The notes beneath the pieces are model-generated. The model did no database searches, was not told the DNA's origin, and was given only the letters and a program-made list of their open reading frames with translations. Shown piece by piece: positions 23,781 through 32,465 of a stretch of 64,000 nt of DNA. The stretch covers positions 126,770 to 190,769 of the forward strand of contig JAUJOY010000001.1 of NCBI GenBank assembly GCA_030447385.1, in the 5' to 3' direction. Source of the stretch: Mycobacteriales bacterium (GTDB lineage Bacteria > Actinomycetota > Actinomycetes > Mycobacteriales > SCTD01). Position 1 is the stretch's first letter; each line of letters begins with the position of its first letter. The position numbers and the translations under genes were made by a program.

Positions 23781-24670
23781 GCGCCCTCCGCCGCATCGCC
23801 GGGACGCTGTGCGCCGGACTGCTGCTGTGCGCCTGCTCGTCCACCCCCGATCCACAGCGGTCCGTCGCGCCGCCGGCGGCCACGCCGTCCGTTCCCGCCC
23901 CGGCCACGTCTTCGGCTGCGCCCGTGCCGACGTCGGCGGCACCACCCATCCCCGGCCCGTCGACCTACCTCGCGCTGGGCGACTCGGTCGCGGCGGGTGT
24001 GGGGGCGGCCACGCCCGGCTCGGGCGGCTACGTGGCCCTGCTGGCCGGCCTGCTGTCGCAGCGGCTCGGGTGTGACGCCGGGCCGGCACCGGGCTGCCCC
24101 CTGCAGGTGCGCAACCTCGCGGAGAGCGGGGCCACCACGACGACCCTGTCACGACGCCAGCTGCCCAGAGCCCTCGAGCTGCTGCGGACCGCGCCGGACG
24201 TCCGGCTGGTGACCGTGACCGTCGGGGGCAACGACGTCTTCGAGCCGGTGGTGCGGGCGTGTGCGCGGGCACCGCAGGACCCGTCGTGCGCCGCGGCCGT
24301 CACCTCCTCGCTCCGCCAGGTGGACTCGCGGATCGACGAGGTCCTGCGCGCGCTGGCGGCGGCCGTCCGGCCGGGCACGACGCTGGCGGTCATGGCCTAC
24401 TACGACCCGATCCCGGCGTGCCGCCTCGCGCCGCTGTCGCGGCTGACCGACCGGGTTCTCGAGGGCGCCGGATCCGACCCGGGCCTAAACGACGTGCTGC
24501 GGGCGCGGTCCACCCAGCACGGGGCTCTGGTGGTGGAGACGCGCGCGCGGCTGGCGGTGCCCGGGAGCTTCGTCGGCAACGACGACTGCCTGCACCCGAG
24601 CGGGGCGGGACACGCCCGCATCGCCGCGGCCTTCCTCGACGTCGTCGCGAGCCCGGTCAGCCGCCGCTGA
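23777..24670 (+). CDS. SGNH/GDSL hydrolase lipoprotein
   Basis: 297 residues. Lipobox at LLLCACSS (lipidated Cys near residue 19 or 21) followed by a Pro/Ala/Ser linker. Catalytic blocks of the SGNH fold: Ser in ALGDSVAAG (block I), Gly in NLAESGATT (block II), Asn in TVGGNDVF (block III) and the DCLHPSGAGH triad end (block V, Asp and His). Extracellular esterase or lipase anchored to the membrane. Cysteine pairs (CDAGPAPGC, CARAPQDPSC) suggest disulfides as in Streptomyces SGNH lipases. Confidence 0.9.
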   Translation: MSALRRIAGTLCAGLLLCACSSTPDPQRSVAPPAATPSVPAPATSSAAPVPTSAAPPIPGPSTYLALGDSVAAGVGAATPGSGGYVALLAGLLSQRLGCDAGPAPGCPLQVRNLAESGATTTTLSRRQLPRALELLRTAPDVRLVTVTVGGNDVFEPVVRACARAPQDPSCAAAVTSSLRQVDSRIDEVLRALAAAVRPGTTLAVMAYYDPIPACRLAPLSRLTDRVLEGAGSDPGLNDVLRARSTQHGALVVETRARLAVPGSFVGNDDCLHPSGAGHARIAAAFLDVVASPVSRR

Positions 24671-24761
24671 GCCGCCAGGCGGAAAGCGCCGCAAGCTCCC
24701 GCACAGGGGACGGGTGGACCGCCCGGCGACGGGTAGTTCCCGCGCGACGAGAGGGGTTCCC

Positions 24762-25325
24762 ATGACGGACCACAGCACCGACCACGACGTCATCGACGTC
24801 CTCACCACCGACCACCAGGAGGCGCGCGAGCTGTTCGACCAGATCGTCGGCACGACCGACCCCGAGCAGCGCCGCGACCTGTCCGACAGCCTGATCAGTG
24901 AGCTGGTCCGGCACTCGGTGGCCGAGGAGATGTACGTCTACCCGGCGATGCGCGACCACCTGCCCAACGGGGAGGCGGCCGTGGAGGAGGACACCAACGA
25001 GCACAAGCAGCTCGAGAAGCTGATGAAGGAGCTCGAAGGCGCCGACGCCTCCGAGGCGGCGTTCCTGGAGACGCTGGGGCGCCTGCGGACGGTGTTCGAG
25101 CAGCACGCGACCGATGAGGAGGCGCAGCAGTTCCCGCAGCTGCGCGCGAACATCCCGGCCGACAAGCTCGTCGAGCTTCAGGGCAAGGTCGAGACAGCCA
25201 AGAAGATCGCCCCGACCCGCCCGCACCCGGCCTCACCCAACGCCGAGCTGTTCCACAAGATGGTGGGTCCGGGCGTCGGCATGGTGGACAGGTTGCGCGA
25301 CAAGCTGACCGGTCGCTCCACCTGA
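24762..25325 (+). CDS. Hemerythrin domain-containing protein
   Basis: 187 residues; a four-helix hemerythrin (HHE) domain in the first 130. Candidate di-iron ligands: His19 in TTDHQEARELF, His and Glu in RHSVAEEMYVYP, the His of NEHKQLEKLM, and His in EQHATDEEAQQFP. Roles in the family include oxygen, NO or iron handling. RBS GAGAGGGGTTCC precedes the ATG. It converges on the small protein gene at 25337. Confidence 0.88.
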   Translation: MTDHSTDHDVIDVLTTDHQEARELFDQIVGTTDPEQRRDLSDSLISELVRHSVAEEMYVYPAMRDHLPNGEAAVEEDTNEHKQLEKLMKELEGADASEAAFLETLGRLRTVFEQHATDEEAQQFPQLRANIPADKLVELQGKVETAKKIAPTRPHPASPNAELFHKMVGPGVGMVDRLRDKLTGRST

Positions 25326-25336
25326 GCGCGACGAGG

Positions 25337-25558
25337 CTAGACGGAGTCGGCAGCCGGGTGCTCCACGAGAGCGAGCACCCGGTTGGCGAGGAACCGGGCG
25401 CGACGCACCGGTGTTCCTGACCGGGTGACCTCGGTGACCTCGACCAGTCCGCGCCCGTGCGTGATCTCGACCTTGCTGCCGGCGCGGCTGGCCACGATGT
25501 CGTAGGTCTGCGAGGTGTTCCCGGCGTCGACGACGATCTCGACTCGGTCGCCTTTCAT
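25337..25558 (-). CDS. Small conserved beta-rich protein, function unknown
   Basis: 73 residues from the ATG at 25558, with an excellent Shine-Dalgarno (AGGAGGGC). Alternating hydrophobic/charged strands (DRVEIVVDAGN, YDIVASRAGSKVEITH, GLVEVTEVTRSG) suggest a small beta-barrel, followed by a helix (ARFLANRVLALVEHP). No cysteines or membrane segments. Not recognised. Confidence 0.72.
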   Translation of the reverse strand: MKGDRVEIVVDAGNTSQTYDIVASRAGSKVEITHGRGLVEVTEVTRSGTPVRRARFLANRVLALVEHPAADSV

Positions 25559-25642
25559 GACGCCCTCCTGTGCCTTCCCGCCACCCCGCCGGCACACTCA
25601 ACGCTCCTGGCCGGCTCCGCCTTCCCGCCGGCGACGCGGTGC

Positions 25643-26479
25643 TCAGGACCAGCGCGCCTCCAGCAGCCCCGCCACCTCCTGCGCGGTGTCCTGCTGGACC
25701 GGCAGCTCGGGCAGCAGCCGGAGCACCTCCTCGTCCTCCAGCCCCTCCGACAGCAGCACGTCCAGCAGCCGACCGGCCAGGGCGGGTGGAACCGGCCGGG
25801 GGAGTGCTGCGGCGCGCAGCGCCACGTCCGCGAGGAAGCGCGCGCCGGCCAGGTCGTCGTCCTGCGGCGGCGTCTCGGGAAGGGCGGCGGGCGCCGCGGT
25901 CCGGGTGAGCCCCTCGGCAGCGCGTACCAGCGCCAGCGGAAGCCCGGTGGCCTCCACCTCGACCAGGAGGGCCGAGCCGAGCGCGGCGAGGACGAGGTGC
26001 TCGGCCTCGGTCCGCAGCGGCGCCTCCCACTCGGCGACCCGCACCACTGCGAGCAGGTCGCTGCCGTCCTCCCCGAGCTCGTCGAGCAGCTCGGCCAGCA
26101 GCCCAGGGCAGTCCCGCCCGACCCGCTGCACCGCGCATACGCAGGTGTCGAGCACGAACGGCGCGAGGACCTGCTCGTCGAAGTCCTCCGCGTAGACGCG
26201 GCCGTCGGCCATCAGGGCGTTGAGCGCGTCCTGGAAGGTGCCCGGCTGCGCCTCGGACAGCTCCAGGTGGGCGTCCTCCTCACTCCCGAGCATCTGCCCG
26301 TGCAGGGCCCGGCTCCCGAGCGTGACCCCGGTCGGAGCGACCCGGCCGGAGCGGCGGGCGTGGTGCGGCCGGTCGGACAGCCCGACCGACCAGGCGCAGG
26401 CCTCCGCCACCAGCGCGGCGGTGCGCTCGCGCAGCAGACTGCGGGTCAGCAGGCCGACCGGGTCGACGGCGAAGGTCAC
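25643..26479 (-). CDS. Hypothetical acidic helical protein
   Basis: 278 residues from the GTG at 26479, which overlaps the upstream esterase stop (GTGA). Acidic, Leu/Ala/Glu-rich and mostly helical; no signal peptide, membrane segment or catalytic motif noticed. The central part has DTCVCAVQRVGRDCPG with three Cys. Not recognised. Coupled translation with the alpha/beta hydrolase upstream suggests a shared function. Confidence 0.65.
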   Translation of the reverse strand: MTFAVDPVGLLTRSLLRERTAALVAEACAWSVGLSDRPHHARRSGRVAPTGVTLGSRALHGQMLGSEEDAHLELSEAQPGTFQDALNALMADGRVYAEDFDEQVLAPFVLDTCVCAVQRVGRDCPGLLAELLDELGEDGSDLLAVVRVAEWEAPLRTEAEHLVLAALGSALLVEVEATGLPLALVRAAEGLTRTAAPAALPETPPQDDDLAGARFLADVALRAAALPRPVPPALAGRLLDVLLSEGLEDEEVLRLLPELPVQQDTAQEVAGLLEARWS

Positions 26480-27162
26480 GGGGCGTGCCCGCCGAGCCAC
26501 CAGTCCAGCGCGCTGTCGACGAGCGGCGGCGGGACGACGTGCGGCCCATCGAACTCCTCGTAGTGCACCTCGTACCCGGACTCCTGCAGCAGGCGCACCA
26601 CCCGCCGGCCGCAGCGGTCGACCGGCAGCACCGCGTCCTGCGTGCCGTGCGACACCCACACCCGGGGTGTCCCACGCTGCGACAGGGCCGCCACGAACCC
26701 CGGCGAGAAGACCAGCAGCGCCTCCGCCAGGTCGCCGTTGGCCACCCCGAGCGAGAGCGCGTACGACGCCCCGTCGGAGAAGCCGGAGAAGGCGACCCGG
26801 TCCACGGCGTACTGCCGGAACACCCCTGCCAGAGCGGCGTCCAGCGCCGTCACATCAGCCCCGAGCCCACCCCGGATGAGGTCCCACGTCGCGCCCGCCG
26901 ACGTCGGCAGCAGGACGAGGGCACCCGCCGCCTGCGCCGCCGGCGAGATCGTCGGCAGGCTTCGCTGCGCGTTGCCCCCCGCGCCGTGGAAGAACACCAG
27001 CAGCGGCAGCCGTCGGGCCGGCGCGTCCGGAACGACGAGCAGACCGTCCCGGCTGCCCGCGAGCGCCACCGGGTGCACACCGGCTTCCAGCGCGACCGGC
27101 TCCCGGTCGCCCGGCCGACTGCCGAGGCGCCCGTCGGCCGTGCGCGGCACCGCTCTCCCCAT
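26476..27162 (-). CDS. Alpha/beta hydrolase (phospholipase/carboxylesterase type)
   Basis: 228 residues. Oxyanion region LLVFFHGAGGNAQ, nucleophile elbow GFSDGAS (Ser), Asp in SHGTQDAVLP and His in FDGPHVVPPP: a complete triad in the order expected for the phospholipase/carboxylesterase (dienelactone hydrolase-like) group. Cytoplasmic. Substrate unknown. First gene of a two-gene unit. Confidence 0.87.
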   Translation of the reverse strand: MGRAVPRTADGRLGSRPGDREPVALEAGVHPVALAGSRDGLLVVPDAPARRLPLLVFFHGAGGNAQRSLPTISPAAQAAGALVLLPTSAGATWDLIRGGLGADVTALDAALAGVFRQYAVDRVAFSGFSDGASYALSLGVANGDLAEALLVFSPGFVAALSQRGTPRVWVSHGTQDAVLPVDRCGRRVVRLLQESGYEVHYEEFDGPHVVPPPLVDSALDWWLGGHAP

Positions 27163-27174
27163 GTGCCGCGGCTA

Positions 27175-27200
27175 CCCCGTTGAGGCCGACCTCAACGGGG
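27175..27200 (-). terminator. Hairpin terminator downstream of large subtilase
   Basis: Perfect 11-bp stem (CCCCGTTGAGG / CCTCAACGGGG) with a 4-nt loop, 21 bp past the stop of the minus-strand subtilase and before the esterase start at 27162. No T-tract, but stem strength and position fit an intrinsic-type terminator. Confidence 0.6.
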
Positions 27201-27220
27201 CCGCGACGGCTCTTGCGCGC

Positions 27221-30181
27221 CTAGTCCCGGTCGATGCGCACCAGCAAGGAGCCCGCACTTCCGGGAGAGGCCTTCCGGTCGAGCCCGAGCTCCACGAGCC
27301 CGAACCAGGTCGTGCCCGGCCCCATCGCCGGCTCGTTCCAGGCGAGGGTCACGTCGTAGGGCTTGCCGGCGGCCACGACACCGCTCGGACCGGTGGCCGT
27401 GAGGTTGCCGGCGTCGGTGCCCGGGACGTTCGCGACGACCAGCTCGGCGTCGTCGACGACCTGGCCGGTGAGGAAGTTCTGGACCACCACCCAGTACGAG
27501 CCCGGCTTCGGGTTGGCCAGCAGGCAGGACTCCAGGGCGGTCTCGCTGGCGCTGCGGCAGACCTCCTCCGTGGCCACCGCCTTGCCGTCGCCGTTCGAGT
27601 CCAGCCCGACGAACAGGTCGAGGTCGTTCGAGGTCGTCGAAGCGATCTCGGCCGCGAGGACGCGCGCTCCCTCTGCCACCTTGACGAGCTCGGTGTGCGA
27701 TCCAACGCCGTCATAGGGGTCGAGCAGCGTCGGGTCCTGCGTCACCGTGACGTTCTTGGCGACGCCCTCCGCAAGCCCCAGCACGTTCGTCGTCAGGCCG
27801 CTGATGCGGGCCGGGGCCGTGAGCGTCTGGGTCGCGGTGCCCGAGGTGCCGGTGGACACGAGGTTGACGGGCACGGGTGCGCCACCCGGCAGCACGGCCA
27901 CCGGCAGGTGCACGCCGGGCGCCTGCTTCGCCCGCTCGACCATCGTCAGCTTGGCGAAGCGCCAGGTGCCTGCGCGCAGCCCGGTGACGTCCGCGGTCAC
28001 CGTGATGGGCGCGCTCTGACCGGGGGCGAGGGTGACGCGGTTGGGCTTGGCGGTCAGCTTCATCCCGGCGGGGACGACCGAGCTGATGTCCCAGGTCGCC
28101 GTCGTCGTCAGGACGTTGGTCACCGTGCGGACCCAGGTGCAGGTCGCCGCGCAGCTGCTGCTCGCCATGCTCGGCAGGTTCAGCGCGCTGGGGTTGCCGC
28201 CGGCCGCGGGATTGGCGGCGTTGAAGGTCGCCGCGTCCTTGCCCGCGCCGCCCGTCTCCAGGGTGAGGCCGGCCAGGGCGGCCCTGGTGAGGTCCACCCG
28301 TCCGGCACCGCGGTCGAACGGGTCGGACGGCGTGGTGCCGTCCTCCTTGCGCATGCTGTCGGTGGCGGTGGTCATCAAGGCGGACTGCACCTGAGCGACC
28401 GTCCACTCGGGGTGCACGCCGCGTACGAGCGCCGCGCTTCCCGCCAGGTGGGGGCCGGACATCGACGTGCCGCTCAGCAGTCCGAACTCGGGGCCCGCGG
28501 TCGGGTCCGTGGTGTGCACGGCCGCGAGGATGTCGACGCCGGGCGCGGAGATGTCGGGCTTGAGCACGCCCGGCACGGACTTGTTGGGGCCGCGCGAGCT
28601 GAAGCCGGCCATGACGTCGCCATTGCTAGGCGCCGTGCTGGCGGTGGCCCCGGAGATCGTGCCGGTGTGTCCGGTGCCGCCGTCGTTGACCCAGGCGACC
28701 ACCTTCTCCGCCGCCGAGAAGCCCAGGTGCACGGCGGGAAGGACATGGGCGTCGGCCACGGTGGACTCGCCTTCGGCCGCGGTGTTGAGCAGCACCATGC
28801 CGCCGGCACCGCCCATCTTCACGTTGTTGCCCTTCTCCACGCGGGGGTTGACGCCGCGCTTGCACAGCACGATCTGCCCCGTGAAGGTGCCGGGCAGGAA
28901 CGGCGCCCCGCACAGCTCGTCCCCGAAGCTCTTCGCGTCCACGACCGGCGCCGGCCCGTACCCTCCGGTGAAGCCACCACCCGCCAGCGTTCCCGGGGCA
29001 GTCCCGCCGCCGCTCGTCACGAGGCTGTTGCCGAACGCGCGGTTGTGCGTGCTCGCCGCGACGCTCGTGACCCACGGCGCATCCGAGGGCGAGCCGACGG
29101 TGCTGGCGGCAGGCCCCGAGTTGCCCGCCGAGGCGGCCACGAAGACGCCGGCGTCCCGGGCGCCGAGGAAGGCCTGCGCGTCGGGGTCGGTCCACGGGTC
29201 GGTGGAGCCGCCGCCGATCGAGTAGTTGATGACGTCCACCCCGTCCGCGGTGGCCTGGTCGATGGCGGCGACGGTGCTGGGCGAGAGGCACCCGGGCACC
29301 GTGCAGGCCTTGTAGGTGATGAGGTTGGCGTGCGGCGCGACGCCCGAGATGCGGCTGGCGAACTCCTTCGTCGGAGCGCGGAGGACGGCCTGGACGTGGT
29401 TGCCGACCGTGGTGCTGGCGGTGTGGCTGCCGTGCTGGTTGTCGTCCTCGGGGGAGGTGCCGGTGAAGTCGTAGACCCCGATCAGCTTGTCGTTGCAGAA
29501 GGGCAGGCCCAGCAGCGGGTCGCACAGCCCGTAGTAGGCCGGCCCGCCCAGCAGGTTCTTGCGCGGGTTCGTGTGGTCATAGCCGTCCGCACCGACGTCC
29601 GCGAAGGACGGGTGGTCGGAGTTGATGCCGGTGTCGATGACGCCGACGACCACGCCTTCCCCTTGCTCCTTGGCGCCGCCCGGCGTCTTCTGACCGCTCC
29701 AGACGGTGGTGGCACCGATCCAGGCCGGGCCGGCGTCGGTCAGGAGCTGGCGCAGGACGGCCGGCTGCACCCGCAGCACGCCCGGCAACGACTGGAGCCG
29801 CTTTGCCTCGGCAGCCGTGAGCGAGACGGAGAAGCCGTTGTAGGCGTGGCGGTAGTCATGCGCCCGCGTGATGTTGCGCCCCACGGCCGCTTCGAGCGCC
29901 TTCTCCACCGCGGCGTGCCGTACCGACAGGTGGCTGAGATAGGCGCGGCTGGCCGCACTCGTGACGTCCAGCCGCGCCTTCCCGATGGCCGAGGGGCTCG
30001 TCGCCGGGAGCCCGGCCAGGCCGCCGCGGTAGCTCGCCAGCGGCGCCTCGGCCAGCTGGACAACGTAGCTCTTCTGCTCGCCGGCCGCGGTGGCGGGGGA
30101 GACCGCCACAACGGTGCCCGCCGCAGCGAAGGCCACGGCGGCGGCGAGGGTGAGGTGGAGAGCGTGCGGGCGTCGCCTCAT
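27221..30181 (-). CDS. Large secreted S8 serine peptidase with PA insert
   Basis: 986 residues. Signal peptide (LTLAAAVAFAAAGTVVAVSPATAA), I9 prodomain (SYVVQLAEAPLASY ... GVLRVQPAVL), and a lactocepin/C5a-type catalytic domain: Asp in VVGVIDTGINSDHPSF, His in NQHGSHTAST, Asn in ASAGNSG, Ser in LSGTSMSGPHLAG. A PA domain is inserted before the Ser motif (GQIVLCKRGVNPRVEKGNNVKMGGAGGMVLLN). The C-terminal 350 residues are beta-sandwich modules, including an immunoglobulin-like block and a pre-peptidase-like segment (LDLFVGLDSNGDG...GSYWVVVQNFL). Extracellular protease of streptomycete/plant subtilase type. Confidence 0.94.
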   Translation of the reverse strand: MRRRPHALHLTLAAAVAFAAAGTVVAVSPATAAGEQKSYVVQLAEAPLASYRGGLAGLPATSPSAIGKARLDVTSAASRAYLSHLSVRHAAVEKALEAAVGRNITRAHDYRHAYNGFSVSLTAAEAKRLQSLPGVLRVQPAVLRQLLTDAGPAWIGATTVWSGQKTPGGAKEQGEGVVVGVIDTGINSDHPSFADVGADGYDHTNPRKNLLGGPAYYGLCDPLLGLPFCNDKLIGVYDFTGTSPEDDNQHGSHTASTTVGNHVQAVLRAPTKEFASRISGVAPHANLITYKACTVPGCLSPSTVAAIDQATADGVDVINYSIGGGSTDPWTDPDAQAFLGARDAGVFVAASAGNSGPAASTVGSPSDAPWVTSVAASTHNRAFGNSLVTSGGGTAPGTLAGGGFTGGYGPAPVVDAKSFGDELCGAPFLPGTFTGQIVLCKRGVNPRVEKGNNVKMGGAGGMVLLNTAAEGESTVADAHVLPAVHLGFSAAEKVVAWVNDGGTGHTGTISGATASTAPSNGDVMAGFSSRGPNKSVPGVLKPDISAPGVDILAAVHTTDPTAGPEFGLLSGTSMSGPHLAGSAALVRGVHPEWTVAQVQSALMTTATDSMRKEDGTTPSDPFDRGAGRVDLTRAALAGLTLETGGAGKDAATFNAANPAAGGNPSALNLPSMASSSCAATCTWVRTVTNVLTTTATWDISSVVPAGMKLTAKPNRVTLAPGQSAPITVTADVTGLRAGTWRFAKLTMVERAKQAPGVHLPVAVLPGGAPVPVNLVSTGTSGTATQTLTAPARISGLTTNVLGLAEGVAKNVTVTQDPTLLDPYDGVGSHTELVKVAEGARVLAAEIASTTSNDLDLFVGLDSNGDGKAVATEEVCRSASETALESCLLANPKPGSYWVVVQNFLTGQVVDDAELVVANVPGTDAGNLTATGPSGVVAAGKPYDVTLAWNEPAMGPGTTWFGLVELGLDRKASPGSAGSLLVRIDRD

Positions 30182-30338
30182 GGCCAGCCTTTCGTCCCGG
30201 AGCTCTACGGCGAGCAGCTCCTGCGGGGGTGCGCACGGTCAACGGAGCAGACCGACGCGAATGACCTCCTCACGGTAACTCTCCGCGCATATCCGTGCAC
30301 ACCCCCCTCGGGGCTGCACCTCGCTAGCCCGCGCCGGG

Positions 30339-31055
30339 TCAGCGCAGGCTCCGCACAGCCTCGGATGTGGCCTGCGGATGCGTGAACGGGAAGTTGTGTG
30401 CTCCTGGCAGGGTGCGGCACGTGCCGCCTGCACCGAGTCGCTGCGCCCAGTCGTGCGGCGACACGGCGTCGTGCGAGCCGCGCAGCACCAGCAGGGGGCA
30501 GGTCACGTCTCCGATCGCGTCCTCCGGTCGGGCGGCCATGCCGGTGCCCAGCAGGCTGAGGAAGCGGCCCCGGCTGCGTACGTACTCGGGCCACACCGCC
30601 GGGATCTCACCCGGCCGCTCGCGCACCGCCGTACGTGCCACCCGGACGGACAGCGCTCCCCACGTGCGCGCCTGCGGCGGGAACGTCGGACCCGCCAGCA
30701 CCAGCCCGACGACCCGCTCCGGGACGGCCAGCGCGGCATGCAGCGCGGCCTGAGCTCCGGTGGAGTGGCCCAGCAGGAGCACCGGCTCGCGAGGCACCAC
30801 GCGAAGCCAGTCCGCGACCGCCGTCGTGACCGCATGCAGCGAGGAGGGGGAGCCGGCGGTGTCGGCGGACCCGTAGCCCGGCAGGTCGAGCAGGAAGGCG
30901 ACGGTCCACTCGGCACAGGCGCGGATCGTCGGGTGGAGGTACCCGAGCGCTCCGAGCCCTGGCACGACGACCAGCGGCGGCTGGCCCGGGCGGGTCGTCC
31001 CCAGCCATCGGCTGCGGATGAGCCGACCTCCTGCGTGGTGCTCCGAGACGTTCAC
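30339..31055 (-). CDS. Alpha/beta fold hydrolase
   Basis: 238 residues from the GTG at 31055. Classic fold markers: oxyanion strand LVVVPGLGALGY, LLDLPGYGSAD, nucleophile GHSTGAQ, Asp in LLVLRGSHDAVSP and His in LPGAHNFPFTHP. Looks like a haloperoxidase/esterase-type enzyme; substrate unknown. It is divergent from the PP2C phosphatase gene, sharing a promoter region of about 140 bp. Confidence 0.85.
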   Translation of the reverse strand: MNVSEHHAGGRLIRSRWLGTTRPGQPPLVVVPGLGALGYLHPTIRACAEWTVAFLLDLPGYGSADTAGSPSSLHAVTTAVADWLRVVPREPVLLLGHSTGAQAALHAALAVPERVVGLVLAGPTFPPQARTWGALSVRVARTAVRERPGEIPAVWPEYVRSRGRFLSLLGTGMAARPEDAIGDVTCPLLVLRGSHDAVSPHDWAQRLGAGGTCRTLPGAHNFPFTHPQATSEAVRSLR

Positions 31056-31198
31056 GGCCGCACCCTGCCCTGTTGACCCGCGCCTCAGTCGCGGCCCGGC
31101 CGGCATCCTGCCAAGCGCCGCTTCCGCAGCACGACGGCGGTTCCCGTACGGTCACAGCGGCCCGGACGGCGGGCTGCACGTACGCCGGAAGGTGCGCG

Positions 31199-32425
31199 AT
31201 GAGCCTGGACGCCGAGCGCCTGGTGTCGGCCGTGCGGGTTCTGACGCGGGCAGGGCATCTGGCCGGACCGGATGACCTGCCCTCGTTGATCACCGCCGCC
31301 GCCATGTCGCTGGGCGCCGACCGCGGCGTCCTCTACGTCGTCGACTACGACCAGGTCCTGCTAGTCCCCCTCGGCGAGGGCAGCGGCTCGGGGAGCCTGC
31401 CGGTCGAGGGCACCCTGGCGGGGCGGACCTACACCACGCTGACCCAGCAGCGGAGCGGAGCTGGTGCGGAGGGCGCCACCATCTGGTCTCCGGTGCTGGA
31501 CGGCACGGAGCGGCTCGGCGTCCTCGAACTCGCCTTCGCCGACCCGGACGAGCTCGACGAGGCGATGCGTGAGGCCGTCCTCGACGTCGCCGCGCTGGTC
31601 GCCGAGCTCGTGGTCACCCGCTCGGTCTACGGCGACGCGATCGAACGCGCCCGTCGGCGGGTCCCGATGACCACGCCCGCCGAGCTGCAGTGGCGGCTGC
31701 TTCCCGCCCTCACCTTCGTCGGTCCGCGGGCCGCGATCGCGGGCGGCCTGCTCCCCACCAGCTCCATCGCCGGGGACAGCTTCGACTACGCGCTGAACAG
31801 CAACGTCCTGCACGTGACCATCGTCGACGCGATGGGCCACGGTCTCGAGGCGACGCTGCTGGCGGCAGTGGCGATCTCCGCGCTGCGCAACGCGAGGCGC
31901 AGCGGGCTGGACCTGCGCGCCATGGTGGGGGCGGCCGACACCCAGATCGCGGAGCACTTCGGGCCGGACAAGTTCGTCACCGCGACCGTCGCCGAGCTCG
32001 ACACGAGCACCGGCGAGTGGACCTGGACGACGTGCGGGCACCCGCCCGCGCTGCTGGTACGCGGCGGCAAGGTCGTCAAGACGCTGGACCAGGTCGTCGA
32101 GCCGCCGCTCGGGCTCGGGCTCGTCGGCACCTGTCCGAGGGTGCACACCGAGCGGCTGCAACCCGGTGACCGCATCCTGCTCTACAGCGACGGGGTGGTG
32201 GAGGCCCGCGACGCCGAGGGCGAGTTCTTCGGCACGGAACGGCTGGTCGACCTCGTGGCCCGGCAGGCGGCTGCGGGTCTGCCTGCAGCAGAGACGCTGC
32301 GGCGGCTCAACCTCGCGGTGGTCGCGCACCAGGAGGGCGCGCTGCAGGATGACGCGACGACCGTGATGGTCGAGTGGCTGGTCGACGAGCCCGACCGCAG
32401 CACGCCCTCGATCGCCGGGGCCTGA
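31199..32425 (+). CDS. GAF-like sensor / PP2C (SpoIIE) phosphatase
   Basis: 408 residues. The N-terminal 150 form a GAF-like sensor (GADRGVLYVVDYDQVLLVPLG ... LGVLELAFAD). The rest is a SpoIIE-type PP2C phosphatase with metal-binding Asp residues in IAGDSFDYAL, VDAMGHGLEA and the C-terminal DDATTVMV, plus LLYSDGVVEARD. These enzymes dephosphorylate STAS-type anti-anti-sigma factors in partner-switching pathways. No STAS partner is adjacent; the RsbW-like protein at 4079 is a possible, distant partner. Confidence 0.9.
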   Translation: MSLDAERLVSAVRVLTRAGHLAGPDDLPSLITAAAMSLGADRGVLYVVDYDQVLLVPLGEGSGSGSLPVEGTLAGRTYTTLTQQRSGAGAEGATIWSPVLDGTERLGVLELAFADPDELDEAMREAVLDVAALVAELVVTRSVYGDAIERARRRVPMTTPAELQWRLLPALTFVGPRAAIAGGLLPTSSIAGDSFDYALNSNVLHVTIVDAMGHGLEATLLAAVAISALRNARRSGLDLRAMVGAADTQIAEHFGPDKFVTATVAELDTSTGEWTWTTCGHPPALLVRGGKVVKTLDQVVEPPLGLGLVGTCPRVHTERLQPGDRILLYSDGVVEARDAEGEFFGTERLVDLVARQAAAGLPAAETLRRLNLAVVAHQEGALQDDATTVMVEWLVDEPDRSTPSIAGA

Positions 32426-32465
32426 CCGGCGGCGCAGGGCGCGGTACCACGAGAGGTGCGGGCGC

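Noticed and set aside
26642-30385. 1247-codon open frame antisense to the large subtilase
   Set aside because: Arg/Gly/His-rich translation without domains; mirror of the GC3 bias of the real gene on the other strand.
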